Of a stretch of DNA of 64,000 bases, positions 53,107-63,027 are shown piece by piece. The DNA lies in the NCBI RefSeq assembly GCF_000718985.1, contig NZ_JODL01000005.1, forward strand, positions 295,873 to 359,872, in the 5' to 3' direction. The notes beneath the pieces are model-generated. The model searched no databases. It was not told where the DNA came from and saw only the letters and a program-made list of their open reading frames with translations. The DNA is from Streptomyces megasporus. Its GTDB lineage: Bacteria; Actinomycetota; Actinomycetes; Streptomycetales; Streptomycetaceae. Position 1 is the first letter of the stretch. Every line of letters begins with the position of its first letter. Both the position numbers and the translations under genes were made by a program.

Positions 53107-54987
53107 TCACAGGTGCCGGCGGCGGCCGGCGGCGTGGCGCTCGTACCGTTCGCGGGCCTCGACGGCGGCGGGCCGGGTGGCGGTCTCGGCGACCGGGACG
53201 TCCCACCACGCCTGGGCGGCGGGGGCCGCGGGGCCCCGGCCGGGCTCCGTGTCCGTCTCCACGTACACGCAGGTGGGTCGGTCCGAGGCGCGGGCGGTGC
53301 GCAGGGCGGCGCGCAGCTCGGCCACGGTGTTCGCGCGGATGACGTCCATGCCGAGGGAGGCGGCGTTGGCGGCGAGGTCCACCGGGAGCGGGTCGCCGGT
53401 GTAGGTGCGGTCCTCGGCCCGGTAGCGGTAGGCGGTGCCGAAGCGCTCGGCGCCGGTCTCCTCCGACAGGCCGCCGATGGAGGCGTAGCCGTGGTTCTGG
53501 ATCAGCACCAGGTTGACGTTGACGCCCTCCTGGACGGCGGTGACGATCTCGGTCGGCATCATCAGGTAGGTGCCGTCGCCGACCAGCGCCCACACCGGGC
53601 GGTCGGGGGCGGCGAGCCGCACGCCGATGGCGGCCGGGATCTCGTAGCCCATGCAGGAGTAGCCGTACTCCAGGTGGTACTGGCGCGGGGAGCGGGCCCG
53701 CCACAGCTTGTGGAGGTCGCCGGGGAGCGAGCCGGCGGCGTTGATCACCACGTCGTCGTCGCCGACCACGGAGTCCAGCGCGCCGAGCACCTGGGTCTGG
53801 GTGGGCCGCGCGCCGTCGTCCTCCGCGGCGTAGGCGGCGTCGACGGCCTTCTCCCACGCCTGCTTGCCGGCGCGGTACTCGGCCTCGTAGGCGGCGTCGA
53901 CGCGGTGGCCGCGCAGCGCCTCGGCCAGGGCCGCGAGGCCGGCGCGGGCGTCGGCGACGAGGGAGAGCGCGCCCATCTTGTGGGAGTCGAAGGACGCGAT
54001 GTTGAGGTTGACGAAGCGCACCGCGGGCTCGGCGAACAGGGTGTTGGACGCGGTGGTGAAGTCGCTGTAGCGGGTGCCGACCCCGATGACCAGGTCGGCG
54101 GTGCGCGCCAGGTCGTCGGCGACCGCGGTGCCGGTGTGGCCGATGCCGCCGACGTCGCAGGGGTGGTCGTACCGCAGCGAGCCCTTGCCCGCCTGGGTGG
54201 AGGCGACGGGGATGCCGGTGGCGTCCACCAGGTCGCGCAGCGCGTCCTCGGCCTCGCTGTGGTGGACGCCGCCGCCCGCGATGATCAGCGGACGGCGGGC
54301 GGCGCGCACGGCGGCGACGGCCTCGGCCAGCGCGGCGGCGTCCGGCGCCGGGCGGCGGACGTGCCAGACGCGCTCGGCGAAGAACTCCTCGGGCCAGTCG
54401 TACGCCTCGGCCTGGACGTCCTGGGGCAGGGCGAGGGTGACGGCGCCGGTGTCCACGGGGTCGGTGAGGGTCCGCATGGCCGCCAGGGCGGCGGGGATCA
54501 GCGCCTCGGGGCGGGTGATCCGGTCGAAGTAGCGGGAGACGGGCCGCAGCGTGTCGTTGACCGACACGTCACCCGCGTACGGCGTCTCCAACTGCTGGAG
54601 CACGGGGTCGGCGGGGCGGGTGGCGAAGACGTCGCCGGGCAGCAGCAGGACGGGCAGCCGGTTGATGGTGGCCAGGGCGGCTCCGGTGACCAGGTTGGTG
54701 GCGCCGGGGCCGATGGAGGTGGTGACGGCGTGGGTGCTCAGCCGGTCCGACTGGCGGGCGTAGCCGACGGCGGCGTGCACCATCGACTGCTCGTTGCGGC
54801 CCTGGAGGTAGGGCATCGCGTCGGAGTACTCCAGCAGGGCCTGGCCGAGTCCGGCCACGTTGCCGTGGCCGAAGATCCCCCAGCAGGCGCCGATCAGCCT
54901 GCGGCGCCGGCCGTCCCGCTCGGTGTGCTGGGCGGCGAGGAAGCGCACCAGCGCCTGGGCGACCGTCAGTCGGATGGTGGCGGTCAT
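53107..54987 (-). CDS. iolD: 3D-(3,5/4)-trihydroxycyclohexane-1,2-dione hydrolase
   Basis: This thiamine-diphosphate enzyme of 626 residues opens the ring of the inositol intermediate THcHDO to 5-deoxy-glucuronate. The opening region CWGIFGHGNVAGLGQAL with GRNEQSMVHAAVGYA carries the activating glutamate. The ThDP/metal motif is VGDGTYLMMPTEI with QNHGYASIG near the C-terminal third. The ATG overlaps the iolB stop (ATGA), so both are translated together. The length is normal for IolD. Confidence 0.95.
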   Translation of the reverse strand: MTATIRLTVAQALVRFLAAQHTERDGRRRRLIGACWGIFGHGNVAGLGQALLEYSDAMPYLQGRNEQSMVHAAVGYARQSDRLSTHAVTTSIGPGATNLVTGAALATINRLPVLLLPGDVFATRPADPVLQQLETPYAGDVSVNDTLRPVSRYFDRITRPEALIPAALAAMRTLTDPVDTGAVTLALPQDVQAEAYDWPEEFFAERVWHVRRPAPDAAALAEAVAAVRAARRPLIIAGGGVHHSEAEDALRDLVDATGIPVASTQAGKGSLRYDHPCDVGGIGHTGTAVADDLARTADLVIGVGTRYSDFTTASNTLFAEPAVRFVNLNIASFDSHKMGALSLVADARAGLAALAEALRGHRVDAAYEAEYRAGKQAWEKAVDAAYAAEDDGARPTQTQVLGALDSVVGDDDVVINAAGSLPGDLHKLWRARSPRQYHLEYGYSCMGYEIPAAIGVRLAAPDRPVWALVGDGTYLMMPTEIVTAVQEGVNVNLVLIQNHGYASIGGLSEETGAERFGTAYRYRAEDRTYTGDPLPVDLAANAASLGMDVIRANTVAELRAALRTARASDRPTCVYVETDTEPGRGPAAPAAQAWWDVPVAETATRPAAVEARERYERHAAGRRRHL

Positions 54988-55964
54988 CGGTCGTCCTCTT
55001 CCTGTGTCTGTGCCGGTCGGGTCGCCGACGGGGACATCGACGGGGCGGTGTAGAGGGGGAGCCGGGGGTCCACGGCCTGGTCGGCCCAACTGCCGCGAAT
55101 CCAGGCGTGGTCGGGGTGGTCGCAGATGAGCCAGGACCGCTCCTCGCCCGGACCGGCCATCACGTTGAGGTAGTACATGTCGTGGCCGGGGGCGGCGATG
55201 GACGGTCCGTGCCAGCCGTCGGGGATCAGCACGACGTCGCCGCCGCGGACCTCGGCGAGCACGTCGGTGCCCTTCCCGCGGCCGGAGGGCGTCACCCGCT
55301 GGTAGCCCAGGCCGGGGGCGTCGGGGTTGCCGGCGGCGGGGGCGATCTCGAAGTAGTAGATCTCCTCCAGCTCGGACTCCTCGCCGGGGCGGCACTCGTC
55401 GTGCTTGTGCGGCGGGTAGGAGGACCAGTTGCCGCCGGGGGTGAGCACCTCGACGGCGATCAGCCGGTCGGCCTCGAAGACGTCGGCGGCGGCGAAGTTG
55501 TTGACCTGCCGCGAGCAGGCGCCGCTGCCGCGCAGTTCGACGGGCACGTCCGCGGCGGGGCCGTAGCGGGCCGGCAGCCGCCGCTCGCAGCGAGCCCCGG
55601 TGAGCGCGAAGCGTCCTCCGCCGCCGGCACCGGTGATCCGCACGCGGGCGTCGCGCGGCGCGTAGGCGAAGTCGGTGACGCCGCTGAACACGTCCTTCCG
55701 GCCGTGCAGTTCGAAGGTGTGGGCTCGGCCGTCGGCGTCCTCGACCGTCACCGCGCAGCCGCCGGAGAGCGGCAGCACGATCCACTCGCTGTCGCCGGCG
55801 GCGAACTCGTGCTCCCCGCCGGGCTCCAGGGAGAGCACCCGCAGGGAGGAGTATCCCCAGCCGGCGCGCTCGGGATCGACGTAAAGGTCGTACGGCCCCG
55901 AGGCCGCGCTTCCGGCCGGGAGGTGGAACCCGCCGGCCGGCCGTGTGTCCGTGTGCGTGGTCAT
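54984..55964 (-). CDS. iolB: 5-deoxy-glucuronate isomerase
   Basis: This 326-residue cupin-type isomerase converts 5-deoxy-D-glucuronate to 2-deoxy-5-keto-D-gluconate. The metal-binding cupin motif PPHKHDECRPGEESELEEIYYFEI is near residue 187, and GWHGPS with MYYLNVMAG lies near the C-terminus. It overlaps iolD by four bases. It is about 90 bases downstream of the aldolase gene. Confidence 0.95.
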   Translation of the reverse strand: MTTHTDTRPAGGFHLPAGSAASGPYDLYVDPERAGWGYSSLRVLSLEPGGEHEFAAGDSEWIVLPLSGGCAVTVEDADGRAHTFELHGRKDVFSGVTDFAYAPRDARVRITGAGGGGRFALTGARCERRLPARYGPAADVPVELRGSGACSRQVNNFAAADVFEADRLIAVEVLTPGGNWSSYPPHKHDECRPGEESELEEIYYFEIAPAAGNPDAPGLGYQRVTPSGRGKGTDVLAEVRGGDVVLIPDGWHGPSIAAPGHDMYYLNVMAGPGEERSWLICDHPDHAWIRGSWADQAVDPRLPLYTAPSMSPSATRPAQTQEEDDR

Positions 55965-56052
55965 GCGCTTCCTCTTCCTGCCTGTCGCCTCGGTCCTCTT
56001 CCCGGATTAGCGTCGGCCCGGTTCACTGCTGCCCGGTTCGCGGCGGCCCGGT

Positions 56053-56943
56053 TCACAGCAGCCCCACGGCGGTGTCCACCGCGCGCTCCACGTCCCCGTC
56101 GGCGGGGTACAGGAGCGAGCGTCCGACGACCAGGCCCTGCACAGTGGGCAGCCGCAGCGCCTTGCGCCACTTCTCGTACATCCCCTCCTGGTCCCCGGTG
56201 ACCTCGCCGCCGAGGAGGACGGCGGGCAGGGTGGAGGTCTCCATGACCTCGCCCATGTCGTCCGGGTCGGTGGTGACGGGCACTTTGAGCCAGGTGTAGG
56301 CGGAGGTGCCGGCCAGGCCGGAGGCGATGGCGATGGATCTGGTCACCGCCTCCGCGCTGAGGTCGTTGACGACCTTCCCGTCCACCCGGCGCGAGATGAA
56401 CGGCTCGACGAAGACGGGGAGTTCGCGCTCGGCCATGTCGTCGATGGCGCGGGCGGTGGTCAGCAGCGTGGAGAGCGAACCGGCGTCGTCGTAGTCGATG
56501 CGCAGCAGCAGCTTGCCCGCGTCGAAGCCGAGCCGTTCGAGGTCCTGGGGGCGGTGGCCGGTGAAGCGGTCGTCGAGCTCGAAGGAGGAACCGGCCAGGC
56601 CGCCGCGGTTCATCGAGCCCATGACGACCTTGTTCTCCAGGGCGCCCAGCAGGAGGAGGTCCTCCAGGATGTCGGCGGTGGCCAGGACGCCGTCCACGCC
56701 GGGGCGGGAGAGCGCCAGGCAGAGCCGCTCCAGCAGGTCGACGCGGTTGGCCATGGCCAGTTTCGCGCCGCCGACGGAGAGCGCGCCGCGCGCGGGGTGG
56801 TCCGCCGCGATGATCATCAGTCGGCCGCTGTCACCCACCAGTGGTCGACGCGACCGCCGCCGGGCGGCCTCGGCGATGGCCTCGGGGTGCCGGACGCGCA
56901 CCTTCACGAGGTCGGAGATGCTGATGCTCAAGGGGGTTCTCAC
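56053..56943 (-). CDS. Cgl0159-family (beta/alpha)8 protein, probable inositol-pathway aldolase
   Basis: This 296-residue protein belongs to the Cgl0159 family, a class I aldolase-like barrel encoded in actinobacterial inositol clusters. Motifs include IIAADHPARGALSVGG, DGVLATADILEDL, LLLRIDYDDAG and GLVVGRSLLYP. Position next to iolC suggests it splits 2-deoxy-5-keto-gluconate-6-phosphate into DHAP and malonate semialdehyde, replacing IolJ, which is not found here. The GTG start overlaps the iolC stop (GTGA); a TTG four codons in is possible. Specific activity is inferred. Confidence 0.85.
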   Translation of the reverse strand: MRTPLSISISDLVKVRVRHPEAIAEAARRRSRRPLVGDSGRLMIIAADHPARGALSVGGAKLAMANRVDLLERLCLALSRPGVDGVLATADILEDLLLLGALENKVVMGSMNRGGLAGSSFELDDRFTGHRPQDLERLGFDAGKLLLRIDYDDAGSLSTLLTTARAIDDMAERELPVFVEPFISRRVDGKVVNDLSAEAVTRSIAIASGLAGTSAYTWLKVPVTTDPDDMGEVMETSTLPAVLLGGEVTGDQEGMYEKWRKALRLPTVQGLVVGRSLLYPADGDVERAVDTAVGLL

Positions 56944-57914
56944 TTCCGTGCGCGCAGGAGGTCCTCGACCTCGGACTCGGTGGGCATCGCCGAGGAACAG
57001 GCCAGCCGGGAGGCCACGAGCGCTCCGGCGGCGTTGGCGTAGCGCATGGTGTGCTCCACCTCCCACCCCGCGAGCAGGCCGTGGCAGAGGGAGCCGCCGA
57101 AGGCGTCCCCCGCGCCGAGGCCGTTGACCACCTCGACGGGGTGCGGGGGCACCTCGGCGGCGGTGCCGTCGCGGTGGACGGCGAGGACGCCCTTGGGTCC
57201 CTGCTTGACGACGGCCAGTTCGACGCCGGCGTCCAGCAGCGCCCGGGCGCAGGCGTGCGGGTCCCGCACTCCGGTGGCGACCTCGCACTCGTCGAGGTTG
57301 CCGACGGCCACGGTGGCGTACCGCAGGGCCTCGGCGTAGTGGGCGCGGGCCGCCTCGGCGCCCTCCTTCCAGAACATCGGGCGCCAGTCGAGGTCGAAGA
57401 CGGTGGCGGTCTGTTCCGCTCCCGCGGCCCGTGCCTCGGCGCGGGCCCGCAGGGCGGCGAGGGTGGCGGTGCGGCTGGGCTCCTCGCACAGTCCGGTGCC
57501 GGTCATCCAGAAGATCCGGGCGGACGCCACGGCGTCCAGGTCCAGCTCGTCGGTGTGGATCTCCAGGTCGGGCGCCTTGGGCAGCCGGTAGAAGTAGAGC
57601 GGGAAGTCGTCCGGCGGGAAGATCTCGCAGAAGGTGACGGGCGTCGGGTACGCCTCGACGGGGGTCACCCAGCGGGGGTCGACGCCGAACTCCTCCAGCG
57701 CCTGCCGGCAGTACTCGCCGAACGGGTCCCGCCCGGTGCGGCTGATGACGGCGGCCTCCCGGCCCAGGCGGGCGGCGGCGACGGCGACGTTGGTCGCGGA
57801 GCCGCCGAGGAACTTGCCGAAGGACTCCACCCGCGACAGCGGGACACCGGTCTGCAGCGGATAGACGTCCACTCCGATCCGGCCCATCGTGATGACGTCG
57901 AACGGCTCGGTCAT
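56940..57914 (-). CDS. iolC: 5-dehydro-2-deoxygluconokinase
   Basis: This is a PfkB-family sugar kinase of 324 residues. The N-terminal signature GGSATNVAVAAARLG and the C-terminal motif NGLGAGDAFGGSLCHGLL with the catalytic Asp are present. It phosphorylates 2-deoxy-5-keto-gluconate in inositol catabolism. It is the first gene of the leftward iol operon and is coupled to the aldolase gene by GTGA. The ATG at 57914 is chosen because AAGGGACAC precedes it; a frame to 57956 exists but lacks a site. Confidence 0.93.
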   Translation of the reverse strand: MTEPFDVITMGRIGVDVYPLQTGVPLSRVESFGKFLGGSATNVAVAAARLGREAAVISRTGRDPFGEYCRQALEEFGVDPRWVTPVEAYPTPVTFCEIFPPDDFPLYFYRLPKAPDLEIHTDELDLDAVASARIFWMTGTGLCEEPSRTATLAALRARAEARAAGAEQTATVFDLDWRPMFWKEGAEAARAHYAEALRYATVAVGNLDECEVATGVRDPHACARALLDAGVELAVVKQGPKGVLAVHRDGTAAEVPPHPVEVVNGLGAGDAFGGSLCHGLLAGWEVEHTMRYANAAGALVASRLACSSAMPTESEVEDLLRARK

Positions 57915-57955
57915 GGGTGTCCCTTCGAGGAGCGTGGCGGGGATGGGTGCCTCCA

Positions 57956-57984
57956 CATGTAGACCCGTCCGGGACCCCTGTCAA
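57956..57984 (-). promoter_or_regulatory. Candidate promoter of the leftward iol operon
   Basis: On the minus strand TTGACA (57984-57979) is followed after 17 bases by TACATG (57961-57956), about 40 bases before the iolC start. The -10 box is imperfect. Confidence 0.45.
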
Positions 57985-57990
57985 TGCTTT

Positions 57991-58006
57991 GTCCTTACAT
58001 AAGGAC
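57991..58006. promoter_or_regulatory. Palindrome GTCCTTA-CA-TAAGGAC, candidate iol operator
   Basis: This perfect 16-base inverted repeat lies immediately upstream of the candidate iolC -35 box in the divergent inositol promoter region. It is a likely binding site for an inositol regulator (GntR- or LacI-type), whose gene is not in the window. Confidence 0.55.
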
Positions 58007-58061
58007 GTCTAGACTCTTCGACATGCGCAATGTTATCGGCCTGTTACGTCAAGATGAAGTG

Positions 58062-58073
58062 TTGTCATGACAA
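58062..58073. promoter_or_regulatory. Palindrome TTGTCATGACAA upstream of the inositol importer
   Basis: A perfect 12-base palindrome in the same divergent region, five bases before a TTGACA at 58078-58083. Its shape (TTGT...ACAA) fits GntR-family operators. With the repeat at 57991 it could control both operons. Confidence 0.5.
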
Positions 58074-58235
58074 AGTATTGACAGCCAAGCGCCCAGGGAG
58101 TTGGCTCCCTCCAGCACGGAGACGTTTCCGGCTCACTGGCCGAAAATGTCCCCTCGGCCTCCGGGACGCGCCCCCACGCCCCGGCCGGCCTGGTCCCTCT
58201 CCCGTTCCACTTCACCCAGCGAGGTGCAGGACGAC

Positions 58236-59249
58236 ATGAACCGCAGCACCCGTCACTCCCGCAGAACCGCTCTCATAGCCGCCTGCGCGGCGGGCGTTCT
58301 GGTCCTCGCCGGCTGCTCCAGCAGCTCCGGCGGCAAGAAGGCCCAGGAGGAGCAGGAAGGGGTGTCCGCAGGCAAGGCCGACACCCCGCGCATGAAGGTC
58401 GCCCTGGTGACCCACGCGGCTCCCGGCGACACCTTCTGGGACTTGGTCCGCAAGGGCGCCCAGACCGCGGCCGCGAAGGACAACATCGAGCTGGTCTACT
58501 CCAGCGACCCCAAGGCGTCCGAGCAGGCCAACCTGGTCCAGAACGCCATCGACCAGAAGGTGGACGGCATCGCCGTCACCCTGGCCAAGCCCGACGCCAT
58601 GAAGTCCGCCGTCGAGAAGGCCCACCAGGCCGGCATCCCGATCGTCGCCCTCAACGCCGGTCTGGACGCCTGGAAGGAGCAGGACATGCTCTCCTTCTTC
58701 GGCCAGGACGACCGGGTCGCGGGCGAGGCGTTCGGCGAGAAGCTCAACGAGCTGGGCGCCGAGCGCGCCCTCTGCGTGATCCACGAACAGGGTCACGTGG
58801 GGCTGGAAGGACGCTGCGCCGGCGTCGAGGACACCTTCGAGGGCAAGACCGAGACGCTCTACGTCACCGGCACCGACATGCCCTCGGTGAAGTCCACCAT
58901 CTCGGCGAAGCTGCGCCAGGACTCCTCCATCGACTACGTCGTCACCCTGGGCGCGCCCTTCGCCATGACCGCGGTCCAGTCCGTCGACGAGTCGGGCAGC
59001 AAGGCGAAGATCGGCACCTTCGACCTCAACAAGGACCTGGTCGGGGCGGTCGAGGCCGGCGACATCGAGTTCGCCGTGGACCAGCAGCCCTACCTCCAGG
59101 GCTACCTGGCCGTCGACGCCCTGTGGCTCCACAAGACCAACGGCAACTACAGCGGCGGCGGCCAGGAGCCGATCCTGACCGGCCCGGCGTTCGTCGACAA
59201 GAGCAACGTCAAGGACATCGCCGCGTTCGCCGAGAAGGGCACCCGGTGA
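58236..59249 (+). CDS. Sugar (inositol) ABC transporter substrate-binding lipoprotein
   Basis: This periplasmic-binding-protein type I lipoprotein has 337 residues. A twin-arginine-like start (SRRTALIAA) and the lipobox LAGC with Cys27 direct export and lipid attachment. The domain at about 50-330 is of the ribose/inositol type ([49 protein letters not shown]). The stop overlaps the permease start (GTGA). Divergent arrangement with iolCBD and the dehydrogenase downstream point to myo-inositol as substrate. Confidence 0.9.
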   Translation: MNRSTRHSRRTALIAACAAGVLVLAGCSSSSGGKKAQEEQEGVSAGKADTPRMKVALVTHAAPGDTFWDLVRKGAQTAAAKDNIELVYSSDPKASEQANLVQNAIDQKVDGIAVTLAKPDAMKSAVEKAHQAGIPIVALNAGLDAWKEQDMLSFFGQDDRVAGEAFGEKLNELGAERALCVIHEQGHVGLEGRCAGVEDTFEGKTETLYVTGTDMPSVKSTISAKLRQDSSIDYVVTLGAPFAMTAVQSVDESGSKAKIGTFDLNKDLVGAVEAGDIEFAVDQQPYLQGYLAVDALWLHKTNGNYSGGGQEPILTGPAFVDKSNVKDIAAFAEKGTR

Positions 59250-60340
59250 TCGACATGCCCCAGGCCGCTCCCCAGGCAGCCTCCGCCCCCGCCCCGGCGG
59301 CGGGGGCGCCGGCCCCGGCCCCCGTCAAGGACGGCCGCACCACCGAGCGCTCCCTGCTGCGCCGGGTGCTGGGCCGTCCCGAGATCGGCGCGCTCATCGG
59401 CGCGATCGTCGTCTACGTCTTCTTCTTCGCCGTCGCCCCGACCTTCCGCCAGGTCGACTCCATGGCCACGGTGCTCTACCAGGCCTCCACCATGGGCATC
59501 ATGGCGCTGGCCGTGGCGCTGCTGATGATCGGCGGCGAGTTCGACCTGTCCGCCGGTGTCGCGGTGACCAGCTCCGCGCTGACGGCGGCCATCCTCAGCT
59601 TCCAGCTCACGCTGAACGTCTGGTCGGGCGTCCTCATCGCCCTGGTCCTCTCGCTGGCGGTCGGCGCGTTCAACGGCTTCCTGCTGGTCAAGACGGGACT
59701 GCCGAGCTTCCTGGTCACGCTCGGCACCTTCCTGATGCTCCAGGGCCTCAACCTGGCGGTCACCAAGCTGTTCACCGGCAACGTCGCCAGCGACTCCATC
59801 CGCGGCATGGACGGCTTCGACCAGGCCAAGGCGGTCTTCGCCTCGGAGATCACCATCGCCGGGGTGGACGTCAAGATCACCGTGCTGTGGTGGCTGCTCT
59901 TCGCGGCCTTCGCCACCTGGCTGCTGCTGCGCACCAAGTACGGCAACTGGATCTTCGCGGTCGGCGGCAACCAGGACAGCGCCCGCGCCGTCGGCGTCCC
60001 CGTGGTCTTCACCAAGATCACGCTGTTCATGGGCGTCGGTTTCGCCGCCTGGTTCGTCGGGATGCACCTGCTGTTCTCGTTCAGCACCGTCCAGGCGTCC
60101 GAAGGCGTCGGCAACGAGTTCCTCTACATCATCGCCGCGGTGATCGGCGGTTGCATGCTCACCGGTGGCTACGGCTCCGCGGTCGGAGCAGTGATCGGCG
60201 CCTTCATCTTCGGCATGGTCTCCCAGGGCATCGTCTACGCCAACTGGAACCCCGACTGGTTCAAGTTCTTCCTCGGCGTGATGCTCCTGTTCGCCACCCT
60301 CGTCAATCTGTGGGTCCGCCGCTCGGCGACCCGGAGGTGA
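59246..60340 (+). CDS. Sugar ABC transporter permease (RbsC-like)
   Basis: This is a membrane subunit of a ribose-type importer, 364 residues, with eight to ten helices after a Pro/Ala-rich cytoplasmic N-terminus of about 45 residues. Motifs [17 protein letters not shown] and [14 protein letters not shown] are typical of RbsC. GTG overlaps the preceding stop. Five bases separate its stop from the ATPase start. Confidence 0.92.
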   Translation: MIDMPQAAPQAASAPAPAAGAPAPAPVKDGRTTERSLLRRVLGRPEIGALIGAIVVYVFFFAVAPTFRQVDSMATVLYQASTMGIMALAVALLMIGGEFDLSAGVAVTSSALTAAILSFQLTLNVWSGVLIALVLSLAVGAFNGFLLVKTGLPSFLVTLGTFLMLQGLNLAVTKLFTGNVASDSIRGMDGFDQAKAVFASEITIAGVDVKITVLWWLLFAAFATWLLLRTKYGNWIFAVGGNQDSARAVGVPVVFTKITLFMGVGFAAWFVGMHLLFSFSTVQASEGVGNEFLYIIAAVIGGCMLTGGYGSAVGAVIGAFIFGMVSQGIVYANWNPDWFKFFLGVMLLFATLVNLWVRRSATRR

Positions 60341-60345
60341 CCCCC

Positions 60346-61257
60346 ATGGAAACCACCGCGACCACCGAGAACACCGACCGCGAGCACGCCGACCAGGGGA
60401 AGACCGACGCCGCCGGCGACCCGATCGTCGTCCTGCGGAACGTCGGGAAGTCCTACGGCAACATCCACGCGCTGCGCGGGGTGGACCTGGAGGTGCGCCC
60501 CGGCCGGGTGAGCTGCGTCCTCGGCGACAACGGCGCCGGCAAGTCCACCCTGATCAAGATCATCTCCGGGCTGCACCAGCACACCGAGGGCGAGTACCTC
60601 GTCGACGGCGAACCGGTACGGCTCTCCGGCCCCCGCGAGGCCCTGGACCGCGGCATCGCCACGGTCTACCAGGACCTGGCCACCGTGCCGCTGATGCCGG
60701 TGTGGCGGAACTTCTTCCTCGGCTCGGAGATCACCCGCGGCCCCTGGCCCTTCCGGCGGCTGGACATCGCGGGGATGAAGAGCGTCGCCGACCGGGAACT
60801 GCGCAACATGGGCATCGTCCTGGACGACCTGGAGCAGCCCATCGGCACGCTCTCCGGCGGCCAGCGGCAGTCCGTGGCCATCGCCCGCGCCGTCTACTTC
60901 GGCGCCCGGGTGCTGATCCTGGACGAGCCCACCGCGGCCCTGGGCGTCAAGCAGTCCGGTGTGGTGCTGAAGTACATCGCCGCCGCCCGCGAACGCGGCC
61001 TGGGCGTCATCTTCATCACCCACAACCCGCACCACGCCTACATGGTCGGCGACCACTTCACGGTGCTGCGCCTGGGCGCGGTCGAACTGAGCGCCCCCCG
61101 CAAGGAGATCACCCTGGAGGAACTCACCCACCACATGGCGGGCGGGGCCGAACTGGCCGCGCTCAAGCACGAGCTGGCCCAGGTCAGCGGCGTGGACGTG
61201 GAGGAGCTCCCGGACGAGGGCGCGCCGCCCGCCGGGGCCCCCGCCGCCCGCGCCTGA
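60346..61257 (+). CDS. Sugar ABC transporter ATP-binding protein, single domain
   Basis: This 303-residue ATPase has one nucleotide-binding domain, unlike the double-domain RbsA/MglA; such half-size forms (FrcA type) work as dimers. Walker A is GDNGAGKST near residue 63, the signature is [14 protein letters not shown], and Walker B is [20 protein letters not shown], which includes the permease stop, is its ribosome site. A large hairpin follows the stop. Confidence 0.92.
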   Translation: METTATTENTDREHADQGKTDAAGDPIVVLRNVGKSYGNIHALRGVDLEVRPGRVSCVLGDNGAGKSTLIKIISGLHQHTEGEYLVDGEPVRLSGPREALDRGIATVYQDLATVPLMPVWRNFFLGSEITRGPWPFRRLDIAGMKSVADRELRNMGIVLDDLEQPIGTLSGGQRQSVAIARAVYFGARVLILDEPTAALGVKQSGVVLKYIAAARERGLGVIFITHNPHHAYMVGDHFTVLRLGAVELSAPRKEITLEELTHHMAGGAELAALKHELAQVSGVDVEELPDEGAPPAGAPAARA

Positions 61258-61264
61258 TCCCCGT

Positions 61265-61315
61265 CCCCGCCCCGTTCTCCCGTCCCGTGGTCCGGACCGG
61301 GAGAACGGGGCGGGG
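61265..61315 (+). terminator. Strong hairpin between the importer and the dehydrogenase gene
   Basis: A perfect 18-base-pair stem (61265-61282 with 61298-61315) with a 15-base loop starts eight bases after the ATPase stop. It should end or attenuate transcription before the dehydrogenase gene at 61420. Confidence 0.78.
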
Positions 61316-61419
61316 CAGGACGGACACGGGCCGCGGGCCGCCCGTCCGCGCGACCCCAACGCGACACCCCACCGCGCAATCCGACCGACCTCCACCGACC
61401 CCCGGGAGAGCCGACCCAC

Positions 61420-62454
61420 ATGACCACCACCGGACCGCTCGGCGTCGCGGTGGTCGGCGCCGGCAAGATGGGCGCCGACCACGTCCGCCGCCTCCACCAC
61501 GTCATCAGCGGGGCCCGCGTCGCCGCCGTGGCGGACGTCGACGGGGAGCGCGCCAAGGCGCTCGCCGAGACGGTCGAGGGCTGCGTCGCGTACACCGACC
61601 CGGCCGCCGCGATGGCCTCCCCCGAGGTGGACGCGGTCCTCGTCGCCTCCCCCGGCCCGGCCCACGAGGAGGCGCTGCTGACCGCCTTCGAGCACGACCT
61701 GCCGGTGCTGTGCGAGAAGCCCCTCACCCCGGACCCCGCCTCCGCCCTGCGGGTGCTGGAGGCCGAGCAGCGGCTGGGGCACCGCCGGGTGCAGGTCGGC
61801 TTCATGCGGCGCTTCGACACCGAGTACCTGCGGTTGAAGAGGACCCTGGCGGACGGGGTCCTGGGCCGGCCGCTGATGCTGCACTGCCGCCACCGCAACG
61901 TCTCGGTGCACCCGTACTTCACAGCCGAGATGCTGATCACCGACTCCGTCGCGCACGAGATGGACTGCGCCCGCTGGCTGCTGGAGCAGGAGATCACCGC
62001 CGTCACCGTGCTCCGTCCGACCCCCAGCTCCCTCTCCCCCGAACGGTTGGACGACCCCCAGCTCGTGATCTTCGAGACCGACGGCGGCGCCCTCGTCGAC
62101 GTCGAGATCTTCGGCAACTGCGGCTTCGGCTACCAGGTGCAGACCGAGGCCGTCTGCGAGCGGGGCACCGCCCGCATCGGCGACGACCACGGCATGTTCG
62201 TCAACGCCGCCGGCCGTTGGGGCGGCGAGATCGCCCAGGACTACGTGGAGCGCTTCGAGGACGCCTACGACCGCGAGGTACAGCAGTGGGTGGACGCCAC
62301 CCGACGCGGCGAGGTCACCGGCCCCAGCGCCTGGGACGGCTACGCGGTCGCCGCCGTGAGCGAGGCGGGCGTCGCCGCGCAGACCACCGGGCGGCGCACC
62401 GCCGTGGAGATGATCGAGCGTCCCGCCTTCTACGCGCCGAACCGACAACACTGA
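61420..62454 (+). CDS. iolG: Gfo/Idh/MocA-family dehydrogenase, probable inositol 2-dehydrogenase
   Basis: This NAD-dependent oxidoreductase has 344 residues. The Rossmann motif is [12 protein letters not shown], the family motif CEKP is at 98-101 (Lys100) and the catalytic pair is Asp175/His179 in [15 protein letters not shown]. Together with the inositol importer and the divergent iol genes, oxidation of myo-inositol to 2-keto-myo-inositol is the likely role. Specificity cannot be proved from sequence, since the family is broad. Confidence 0.85.
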   Translation: MTTTGPLGVAVVGAGKMGADHVRRLHHVISGARVAAVADVDGERAKALAETVEGCVAYTDPAAAMASPEVDAVLVASPGPAHEEALLTAFEHDLPVLCEKPLTPDPASALRVLEAEQRLGHRRVQVGFMRRFDTEYLRLKRTLADGVLGRPLMLHCRHRNVSVHPYFTAEMLITDSVAHEMDCARWLLEQEITAVTVLRPTPSSLSPERLDDPQLVIFETDGGALVDVEIFGNCGFGYQVQTEAVCERGTARIGDDHGMFVNAAGRWGGEIAQDYVERFEDAYDREVQQWVDATRRGEVTGPSAWDGYAVAAVSEAGVAAQTTGRRTAVEMIERPAFYAPNRQH

Positions 62455-62459
62455 GCCAC

Positions 62460-62494
62460 CCGGCCGGGACGCGGGCCACGCTCCTCCCGGCCGG
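62460..62494 (+). terminator. Hairpin terminator after iolG
   Basis: A perfect 10-base-pair stem (62460-62469 with 62485-62494) lies five bases after the iolG stop. Confidence 0.7.
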
Positions 62495-62534
62495 TCGAGC
62501 GGGCGAGCGGCCCTCCCCTGTTCCGTTCGCCCCC

Positions 62535-62566
62535 GGGGCCGGATCCTCGTGCGGGGATCCGGCCCC
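62535..62566 (+). terminator. Second hairpin downstream of iolG
   Basis: A perfect 12-base-pair stem (62535-62546 with 62555-62566) has an 8-base loop and is followed by a pyrimidine-rich stretch (TCCTCTTCTCC). Confidence 0.72.
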
Positions 62567-62777
62567 TCCTCTTCTCCGGCTTCCCGACTTCCCGCCTTCT
62601 CCGACGGGCTCCCGTCCGTGCGTCCGTCCGCGTGTCCCGCCTCCGTCACGGCTGTCACAGCTCTGTGAGCCGGCCGTCACAGCCGGACGACAAGATCACC
62701 CACGCGGTCACCGAACGTCATGGAGTGACCACAGGGTGGTGGGCGACCACTGTCACCAACCCCCCACGGAGGTGCCC

Positions 62778-62993
62778 TTGTCCACGGCAGAACCGACGGA
62801 CCACCGACTCTGGTCGTACCGGGACATCGCCGCGCACATCGGGGTCAAGACCGAGACCGTACGCTCGTACCGGAAGCACGGACTGCTCCCGCCGCCCGAC
62901 CGGGTGGAGAGCGGGCGACCCTACTGGTTCGCCGACACCGTCCGCGCGTGGGTGGCCCGCCGCCCCGGGAACAGTCGCGGCCGGCGGGACTGA
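62778..62993 (+). CDS. Small MerR/AlpA-like helix-turn-helix protein
   Basis: This 71-residue protein is almost entirely one winged helix-turn-helix: LWSYRDIAAHIGVKTETVRSY, then RKHGLLPPPD and YWFADTVRAWVARRPG. It lacks a sensor domain, so it resembles AlpA or excisionase-like regulators. The TTG start is supported by GGAGGTGCCC just before it. It lies upstream of the copper genes, but a link is not shown. Confidence 0.8.
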   Translation: MSTAEPTDHRLWSYRDIAAHIGVKTETVRSYRKHGLLPPPDRVESGRPYWFADTVRAWVARRPGNSRGRRD

Positions 62994-63027
62994 CACCCGG
63001 GCGACACCGGGGCCGACCACCTCGGGA

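Larger units (their letters stand above)
57915..58235. other. Divergent control region of the inositol genes
   Basis: This 321-base region contains no gene. It holds the two palindromes and the promoter candidate listed separately, in the most AT-rich part (57980-58085). The importer has a leader of up to about 130 bases. Confidence 0.6.
62455..62777. other. Intergenic region between iolG and the MerR-like gene
   Basis: Besides the two terminators, the 323 bases hold a palindrome TCACAG-CT-CTGTGA at 62655-62668 and a nearby GTCACAGCC repeat at about 62686, a possible operator for the small regulator downstream. No gene is seen. Confidence 0.5.
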
